Assembly: GCF_040869045.1 (NCBI RefSeq)
Contig: NC_090323.1
Coordinates: 175,110,083-175,174,082, forward strand
Direction: 5' to 3'
Source: Eurosta solidaginis
Lineage: Eukaryota; Arthropoda; Insecta; Diptera; Tephritidae
Length of the DNA: 64,000 nt
A program made the translations under genes and the position numbers. The notes under the pieces were generated by a model, which worked only from the letters and a program-made list of their open reading frames with translations, did no database searches and had not been told where the DNA came from. Shown piece after piece: positions 58,073 to 64,000 of this stretch (its first letter is position 1; the number at the start of each line of letters is the position of its first letter).

Positions 58073-58109
58073 TTTTTTAATATTCTTCTCGCAATATACG
58101 AAGAAACAA

Positions 58110-60716
58110 ATGGGACGCTACAATCTTCGAAGACCGAAAACGAATATGTCTACCGAAGTGGGAAATAATGTAATGGATACTTCACAAGGAAGAACCGAGA
58201 TGGAATCTGCCAGCGAAGGAGAGATGAACTCAATACCCACCAAAGCAGATAAGTGTATACGTATGTTAAAAAAGCAAATTAAAGATTTACAGCGCTCATT
58301 AGCTAAGTCTGAAGAAGAAAAGCTAGATTTGAAGCAATCAATTGCTTTACAGTCAAAGATTAGTACCATAAGCGTTAATTCTGCCGACGCAGCCTTTACC
58401 AACTCCCAGTTGGCAAATACAAATACATCCGTCAATACTGCCGACGTTACCTCTGCCAGCACTCGTTGTGCTAATACACCCTCTGCCTACGTCAACACTG
58501 CCGACGTTACCTCTGCCAGCACTAGTTGTGCTAATATAGCCTTTGCCCACGTCAGCTCTGCCGACCTTGCCTCTGCCAGCCCTGACTATACCAACGCCGC
58601 CGCTGCGAACGCAGCTTTTGCCAATTTAAGTTCGCCATATGTAGTAGATATAAACAGCCAATTTCCTTATACCGCCTCTATTAACACAAATTCTGCCAAC
58701 ATAGCTAGTTCTAATGCCGTCTTTGCCAACTTCAGTTCTGCCGACATTAACCCTGCCAACGTCACCAATGCCAACGTTCTTTCTACTAGTCGTAACGTCA
58801 CCAACGTTACCTCAACTATTGGTAACTTCTCAAATATAACTCCCAACACTAATGTTATTTTCGCCAATCACAATAGTTACCAGCCTTCGAATATTGCATG
58901 TTCAGTATTACCACCGAACTACATCAGCCACACAGAGACTACAAATCCTAGGAGCGTTCATTATGCTAACCAGAAACATTTTCAAAACGTTGCAAGTAAT
59001 GGCTACATAGCAGTTAACAATAATTCACCAAATGTTTATGGATTTTACCCACCGTTCGCCTCTAGCCATGTTACAACACGATTACCTGGATCGCAACCGA
59101 ACCAGCTTGTACAATCGACAACTACGCCACAGCCATACATACGAAAACTTTTGGACTTACCAGAATTTAGTGGATCGCCGGAAGAATGGCCAATGTTCTT
59201 TGCGGCATTCAAAGAAACGACAGCCATGTATATGTACACTGATTTGGAAAATTTGTTTCGCCTACAAAAGGCGTTGAAGGGACCAGCTAGACAAGGAGTG
59301 AAATCATTGCTTATTCATCCATCAAGTGTGAACGCTGTGATATCTACACTGGAATTTCACTTTGGACGACCGCAGCTGTTAATTCGTAGTCAAATAACTA
59401 AGGCGCGAGCATTTCCAACGATTAGTGGTGGAAAACTGACTGATATCATAGCTTTCAGCATGATGGTAAACAACTTGACTGCCTTTTTGGAAAATGCTGG
59501 CGCAGCCGCCCATTTGACAAATCCAACTCTTCTCGATGAGCTTGTGAGTAAGCTGCCAATGATTAAACGCGAGGAATGGGCTCGCCACACCTTTTCCATG
59601 AATTTAGCGTATCCAAGCATTCGACACTTTAGCAATTGGTTGAAAGAAATATCAATGTTTATTTCAATAGCAGCAGATGTAATTCCACATAAGAATTTTA
59701 ACTCGAATGAACAGCTGATTTCTAAGTCGAACCGGTCTGTAAAGCCAGTGTTGGTAATAACAGAAACAAAGTGCGGGTATTGTAAAGGTAATCATCCCTT
59801 AAATCAGTGCTCGAAGTTCAAAGATATTGATTGCGATCTAAGAGGGAAGTTTGTGAAAGAAAATCATTTATGTTTTAGTTGTATGCGCTCAGGACACAGC
59901 GCTGCAAACTGTGGAAGTCGTCGCGAATGCAGTATTAACTCGTGCAAAAGATTCCATAATCGATTACTACATGAAAATTATAGAGTTGTAGCTGAAAGGG
60001 TAACTTCGAATAAGGATGAGGATGCTCAACAGCAGATGGTAGATGAAACCATTAATGTCAACGCAATTTATAAGAAGGAATTTAATAAAAAAACATTATC
60101 TAAGTTTATACCTGTTGAAATAAAAGGGCCAAGAGGTAATTGTAAAATCATGGCATTTATTGATGACAGGTCGAAAATATCTTTAATCGAAGAGAATGTT
60201 GCCAAAGCCGTTGGTTTGAAAGGACCACAAGATTTGTTATCACTAAGATGGATAGGAGGAAAAACAACAAGTGAAATGTCACAGCGTTTAGAGGTTGAAG
60301 TCTCTGGTGTTAGGGATAACGGAAAAAGTTATCAAATGCGAAACGTACGAACAACGAAAAAGTTACAATTGCCGGCACAGACTTTAAATTTCGAGAGTTT
60401 TAAGTCAAAATACGAGGTGGCGAAGAATGTGCCACTCGACGACTATGTAAATGCCTTTCCACAAATGCTTATCGGCATGCACCATACAAACTTAGTCCGA
60501 CCATTGGAAGTAATCAATCTAGACGATTGCTTCTCCATTCATAAATCTAATTTAGGCTTCATATTGTTTGGGTCAAATGAGGATAGTGCTGATGAAGTAG
60601 TTTGTAGCATAGATTTAGAGGATAATGCTATTAGGGACATACAACAACAAGTCACCGATTATTTTAGTATAGAAAATTTTGGGATCAAACCATTGCCACC
60701 AGGTGGGGTGCGATAA
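58110..60716 (+). CDS. BEL/Pao Gag-protease with pentapeptide-repeat-like domain
   Basis: 868 codons from the ATG at 58110; the last five codons and stop are supplied by a MULE inserted at 60702. Residues about 47-82 form a coiled coil. About 90-254 are an Ala/Asn/Ser/Asp-rich stretch in five-residue register (ADVTS, ANIAF, ADLAS, ANLSS, ANFSS, ANVTN), matching the pentapeptide-repeat pattern. Three DNA copies of 60 bp (58440-58620) encode 20 residues each, one theoretical beta-helix turn. About 340-500 match DUF1759. About 555-625 hold CCHC-like fingers (Cys-x2-Cys-x4-His-x4-Cys). About 665-830 form the DUF1758 protease, with Asp-Asp-Arg where Asp-Ser-Gly or Asp-Asp-Gly is expected. Pol continues at 63427. 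Confidence 0.9.
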   Translation: MGRYNLRRPKTNMSTEVGNNVMDTSQGRTEMESASEGEMNSIPTKADKCIRMLKKQIKDLQRSLAKSEEEKLDLKQSIALQSKISTISVNSADAAFTNSQLANTNTSVNTADVTSASTRCANTPSAYVNTADVTSASTSCANIAFAHVSSADLASASPDYTNAAAANAAFANLSSPYVVDINSQFPYTASINTNSANIASSNAVFANFSSADINPANVTNANVLSTSRNVTNVTSTIGNFSNITPNTNVIFANHNSYQPSNIACSVLPPNYISHTETTNPRSVHYANQKHFQNVASNGYIAVNNNSPNVYGFYPPFASSHVTTRLPGSQPNQLVQSTTTPQPYIRKLLDLPEFSGSPEEWPMFFAAFKETTAMYMYTDLENLFRLQKALKGPARQGVKSLLIHPSSVNAVISTLEFHFGRPQLLIRSQITKARAFPTISGGKLTDIIAFSMMVNNLTAFLENAGAAAHLTNPTLLDELVSKLPMIKREEWARHTFSMNLAYPSIRHFSNWLKEISMFISIAADVIPHKNFNSNEQLISKSNRSVKPVLVITETKCGYCKGNHPLNQCSKFKDIDCDLRGKFVKENHLCFSCMRSGHSAANCGSRRECSINSCKRFHNRLLHENYRVVAERVTSNKDEDAQQQMVDETINVNAIYKKEFNKKTLSKFIPVEIKGPRGNCKIMAFIDDRSKISLIEENVAKAVGLKGPQDLLSLRWIGGKTTSEMSQRLEVEVSGVRDNGKSYQMRNVRTTKKLQLPAQTLNFESFKSKYEVAKNVPLDDYVNAFPQMLIGMHHTNLVRPLEVINLDDCFSIHKSNLGFILFGSNEDSADEVVCSIDLEDNAIRDIQQQVTDYFSIENFGIKPLPPGGVR

Positions 60717-60735
60717 AGCCATGCGAGATAACGCC
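60702..60735. repeat. MULE left terminal inverted repeat
   Basis: 34 bp, exact reverse complement of 63384-63417. Immediately inside, ATATGGCCTTATC partly matches the other end too. Confidence 0.93.
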
Positions 60736-60871
60736 ATATGGCCTTATCACTCAATTCAAAGAGAAATTTCTGTATGGCTTTATTTCCAATTTCAAAGAGC
60801 GATAAGGCCATATGGCGTTATCTCGTATGGCTTTATCTCTCATTTGATTTTCCCTTTTACAGAATATTTTC

Positions 60872-60981
60872 GGTGGGGTGCAATAGAGCCATACGCAATA
60901 ACGCCATACGGCTTTATTTCCATTTCGCTTGAGAAATAAAGCCATATGGCGTTATTGCGTATGGCTCTATTGCACCCCACC
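60872..60981. mobile_element. 110-bp foldback MITE related to the MULE
   Basis: Two 49-bp arms with one mismatch around a 12-nt loop (CATTTCGCTTGA). The ends are GGTGGGGTGCAATAGAGCCA, like the host MULE's ends. Flanked by the 9-bp near-duplication AATATTTTC (60863-60871) and AATATTTTT (60982-60990). It has no coding capacity and is probably mobilised by a related transposase. Confidence 0.88.
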
Positions 60982-61246
60982 AATATTTTTTGCTCTATAT
61001 GCATTCAAGAAGGTGTAAGCATTCTGTAAAAGGAAAAAATCATTAGTTTTTCTTCTTGCAATGAAAAGTAATGATTTTTCCCTTTTACAGAAATGTGAAA
61101 TACATTTGAAAAGCTAACGATTTTACAGAATTTGCCACTGACCATTTTGTAAAAAAACAAACTTTCAGTTTCTTTATATTTATTTAAAGATAATAAAGTA
61201 AACACAAGTCTAACATTAAAAGAAAAACATTATTCCAACAAACAAA

Positions 61247-63177
61247 TCAAACAACATGAAAACCAAAAATTATTTGTACGCCCTTTAATTTGCTGTTTTC
61301 TTCCATTTTTTGAAAGCATGTTTGACAAACTTTATAATGATGACATGGGTCGAACAAGAATTCCCTTTCCCTTTCGCAGCAAATTACGCATAACAATGTC
61401 ATATTTTGTTGCGTTTGTATATGATCTGTACAATGTTGATCTTCAAAACTGTCGTCGTCGTCTTCATAATCATCATCGGAACTATGGATTTCATTGACGA
61501 ATTTTTCTGCAAGTATGCAGTTTTCCATTTTAGAAAACTGACTGAGAATTTCCATCAAAGATATTTTATTGTTTTTTAATAAGTCTAGCCGTTTTTTAAT
61601 AAATTTGTCGCGAACTTTATTGCCGAATGTTTTTGATTTATATAGATTCGTACAACCAGAAATAGATTTTGAATAATCCATGGATTTTACAAAGTCTAAT
61701 TCGAAAAGGGTTTCTAGGAAGTTGTAAAACGTGCCTCGCTTTGGAAGTTTCATATTCAATCTGCTATGGAAACCTTCAGCAGAATTACTTGTCCTGACAG
61801 GTTCTTTATACACTGAAAAGTTTACAGGTTTTTCCTAAAACAATAAAATTTCATAAAATTATATATGTATATGTAATTTAGTTTTCTCTCACTTTTTTCA
61901 TCCATTGACGCTCGAAGTAATTTATAAATGGTTTAAAGAAGCTTTCTGTATTATTTGATGCATTAACAAATTTTACATCCATAGCATCTTGTTTTAAAAT
62001 GCTATAGGCTTCTATAATATTAGCCGGTTTCAATAATGGTAGATACATAAATTTGGAAAATAGGTTTTTGGCATTTTTATCTCTGTTCAATTTAGCTGTG
62101 AATCCAGGAATTTGCGTAACTTTCCGTCGAAGAGCATTCGTGTAGTGAAACCAACATCCAACCGTTTTCACTGTTGGGTATACGCTTTTAAAAGCATTAC
62201 GTAAACTGCATTCAAAATCAGTGATTACTGACGTCGGCTTCAAATCGATGACATTTGATTGCAAATATTGCAAAACATGTTTATATGCAGATTCTGACTT
62301 ATGAGACATTAAAATATATATGAACGGATATGCCTCAAAAATAATGAAAAATGATCGAGTTATTTTAAGATAAATAATAAATTTTAATTTTAAAGTTCTC
62401 ACATGGTCTGCGTGAATAATGTGAATTATAAGCAATTGCTTATATTTCTTTGAAATAGGTACTATGTTAAATGTTCCATCAACTATATAATTACGTTGTT
62501 CCATGTGGTTCCTTCCTTTAATAGCATTAGAAATGGTAGGAGACATAAATAATGAGTAGGCAAAATTTTCTTCTACTATAGTGTCAATATAAAGTTTGTC
62601 ATTTTCCTCATATCTGGACATTGTGAATTTTGATGCAATTTCTTTATTTTTATAAACTTCATAAATTTCTTCAAAAGTCATCGGATTTTTTGGATATTTT
62701 TCTTGTTTTATATGAATCAAATGCCTACGCATTTTATCGAACTCCACTGAATGTGATGTTTCCTTATATTTTTTACATTGTGCATCAAATATATCTTGCA
62801 CACTTGAACGTTTTAATGATGCACTCATCACTTCAGTTTTTATCGAATTTATTAATTAATTTATCAATTAAGGCACTTTGTTCCCCATGATTGTGGCCGT
62901 TCTTAACACTTTTCTCTGTTTTACGGCAAAATCTTGTGCTATTAAATTCAATGGCAACTGCAGCTGAACAGTTATCCACATAACAATAATAATATTTAAC
63001 ATTTTTATTCATATATTTATATTTGAAAATTTGATTTTCTTTTTCAATTAATAATAAAGAACTGTTTTTCTTAAAACCTGGAATCAACTTATATTCAAAA
63101 AATGTTTCTTGATTTTCCATTTTAATCAAAGCACAAAACACGTGGATTATGAAAATATGCAATTTGACAATATGCAA
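61247..63177 (-). CDS. MULE transposase: FLYWCH, MULE core and RING-like finger
   Basis: Minus-strand gene in several frames. Best start is the ATG at 63118-63120. The first part (to about 62833) encodes a FLYWCH-type zinc finger (Phe-Lys-Tyr near its start, Cys-Tyr-Val-Asp-Asn-Cys, His-Asn-His). One base change in an A-run near 62847 shifts into 62831-61878, the MULE core: Asp-Gly-Thr-Phe (about 62475), Ile-Thr-Asp-Phe-Glu (about 62215), Gly-Cys-Trp-Phe-His (about 62155). Putative introns at 62334-62402 (69 nt, in frame) and 61835-61892 (58 nt), both GTGAGA...AG, would join the last exon, which has the third acidic residue in Ala-Glu-Gly-Phe-His (about 61765), an acidic run, and near the C-terminus Cys-x2-Cys ... 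Pro-Cys-His-His ... Cys-x2-Cys, a RING-like finger lacking its last Cys pair. It would cut and insert the element. Apart from the one shift it looks complete. Confidence 0.85.
61835..61892 (-). other. putative 58-nt intron in the MULE transposase
   Basis: The donor GTGAGAG follows the Trp-Met-Lys-Lys codons and the acceptor TTTTATTGTTTTAG precedes GAAAAACC. Phase 0. Reading through gives an early stop; removal joins the core to the exon with the catalytic Glu. Confidence 0.72.
62334..62402 (-). other. putative 69-nt intron in the MULE transposase
   Basis: Donor GTGAGAAC, acceptor TTATTTTTGAG. The length is a multiple of three with no stop, so the frame stays open either way. The translated insert is a hydrophobic, Ile/Phe/Lys-rich stretch that does not fit the MULE core between the His-Ala-Asp-His and Tyr-Pro-Phe segments. 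Confidence 0.6.
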
Positions 63178-63383
63178 TATGACATTGATTAAGAAAGTTG
63201 CCAGGTGAAATGAATAACAATTAAATGCACATTCACAATGACAAATAAATTCATATGATAGATAAGGCCATATGGCTTTAACTCACAATTGACAAAAAAA
63301 AATATGGCATTGTCTCTCAATACGAAGCGTGATAATGCCATATATGGATTTACCTCGCAATTGGATGGGAGATAGAGCCATAA

Positions 63384-63417
63384 GGCGTTATCTCGCATGG
63401 CTTTATCGCACCCCACC
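63384..63417. repeat. MULE right terminal inverted repeat
   Basis: 34 bp, exact reverse complement of 60702-60735, followed by the TTGCCACCA duplication. Confidence 0.93.
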
Positions 63418-63426
63418 TTGCCACCA

Positions 63427-64000
63427 GTCGTAAGCGAAGCTGATAAGAGAGCTGAAATAATTCTTTCGGAAACGACAAAGCAAGTAGGTACTCAGTATGA
63501 AACGGGGTTATTATGGAGGCATGAAAATGTTAAATACGTCGACAGTTATCAGATGGCACTGAGACGGCTAGAAATAATTGAGACAAAAATGGAAAAAGAC
63601 AAGACACTGTCGGATTGGTATAAAAACAAAATAGCCGAATATATAAACAAATCTTATGCACAAAATTGTCGGACTCGGCAGCAGCAAAAGTTACACCCCA
63701 AACGTGGTATCTGCCACATTTCGCCGTGTCTAATGTGAACAAAGGCAATAAGCTGCGCCTAGTATTCGATGCCGCTGCTTCTATTAATGGAGTCTCCTTT
63801 AATTCAAGGTTGATGAAGGGCCCTGAAACTTATCAGCCGAAACCCCTTTTGTTTATTTTGTTTAAGTTCCGACAAGGTCAAATAGGTGTATGTGCTGACA
63901 TACGTGAAATGTTTCACCGCGTTAAAATCCGTGAAACCGGCCAAGAAGCGCAACGCTTTATATGGAGGGATGGAGATACAACTAGGTTACCGGAGGTGTA
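63427..64000 (+). pseudogene. BEL/Pao pol: RT N-terminal part, runs off the window
   Basis: Continues the gag-protease of 58110-60701 directly after the MULE. First the protease-RT linker (Tyr-Glu-Thr-Gly-Leu-Leu-Trp at about 63497, an internal landmark of BEL pol). A one-base frame change near 63660-63670 moves the rest into another frame, where Trp-Tyr-Leu-Pro-His-Phe (about 63705), Leu-Arg-Leu-Val-Phe-Asp-Ala-Ala-Ala (about 63747) and Ala-Asp-Ile-Arg-Glu-Met-Phe (about 63897), the first RT catalytic segments, follow. The Tyr-x-Asp-Asp box lies beyond the window end. Without the frame change and the MULE this element would be largely coding-competent here, suggesting a fairly young copy. 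Confidence 0.88.

Larger units (their letters stand above)
60702..63417 (-). mobile_element. MULE (MuDR-superfamily) DNA transposon, 2716 bp
   Basis: 34-bp perfect terminal inverted repeats starting GGTGGGGTGCGATAAAGCCA, with 9-bp target duplications TTGCCACCA (60693-60701 and 63418-63426). The flanking BEL coding sequence joins in frame when the insert and one duplication are discounted. Subterminal regions contain further palindromic GCCATATGGC and GCCATACGGC words. It encodes one transposase gene on the minus strand and carries a foldback MITE at 60872-60981. Nine-bp duplication, long inverted repeats and transposase type define a MULE; similarity to Phantom-type elements is possible. Confidence 0.93.

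Noticed and set aside
60679..60945. 86-codon and other short frames across the left MULE terminus
   Set aside because: They translate palindromic terminal repeats on both strands. No start context or domain.

Overview
This window is a repeat-only stretch of an insect nuclear genome, most likely a true fly (Diptera). A tephritid fruit fly is my best guess: the interspersed repeat at 45.7-53.5 kb looks like one I associate with that family, and the putative introns are 58 and 69 nt with fly-like splice sites. I see no host single-copy gene, tRNA or rRNA. Everything recognisable is satellite DNA or transposable element (TE), mostly nested.

Layout. (1) 1-5.5 kb: 5' half of a BEL/Pao LTR retrotransposon on the minus strand (LTR, long leader with hairpin-forming minisatellite, gag-protease, start of RT). 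(2) 5.6-44.3 kb: one array of a ~302-bp AT-rich satellite, split at 9848-25459 by a CR1-like non-LTR retrotransposon. The CR1 element was itself hit, in its endonuclease, by a Ty3/gypsy element now present as a tandem dimer (LTR-internal-LTR-internal-LTR, 10966-22670); a hAT-like MITE sits in the first LTR. (3) 44.3-55.25 kb: a Jockey-like non-LTR element inserted near the right end of the same array, because a 23-bp satellite stub survives at 55252-55274. Inside it are, successively, an unclassified repeat (45667-53463), a Helitron (46946-52915), a deleted gypsy derivative (48390-52425) and a 194-bp P-element-like MITE (48798-48991). (4) 55.3-58.1 kb: AT-rich DNA, a minus-strand BEL/Pao integrase fragment, GC-rich leader-like DNA with a duplicated ~99-bp unit, and an LTR. 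(5) 58.1-64 kb: a plus-strand BEL/Pao gag-pol whose Gag carries a probable pentapeptide-repeat domain. It is interrupted by a complete MULE transposon (60702-63417) whose transposase combines FLYWCH, MULE and RING-like parts, and which itself contains a 110-bp foldback MITE.

Nothing here works as a host pathway. The logic is stratigraphic: target-site duplications at most junctions let the insertion order be read. Nearly all TE genes are broken. The best preserved are Gag/Pol of the second gypsy copy, the BEL gag at 58.1 kb and the MULE transposase. The strongest candidates for something not previously described are the pentapeptide-repeat Gag, the FLYWCH-MULE-RING transposase, the P-like MITE, the three-LTR gypsy dimer, and the 129-bp minisatellite module shared by a Helitron and the repeat it inserted into.
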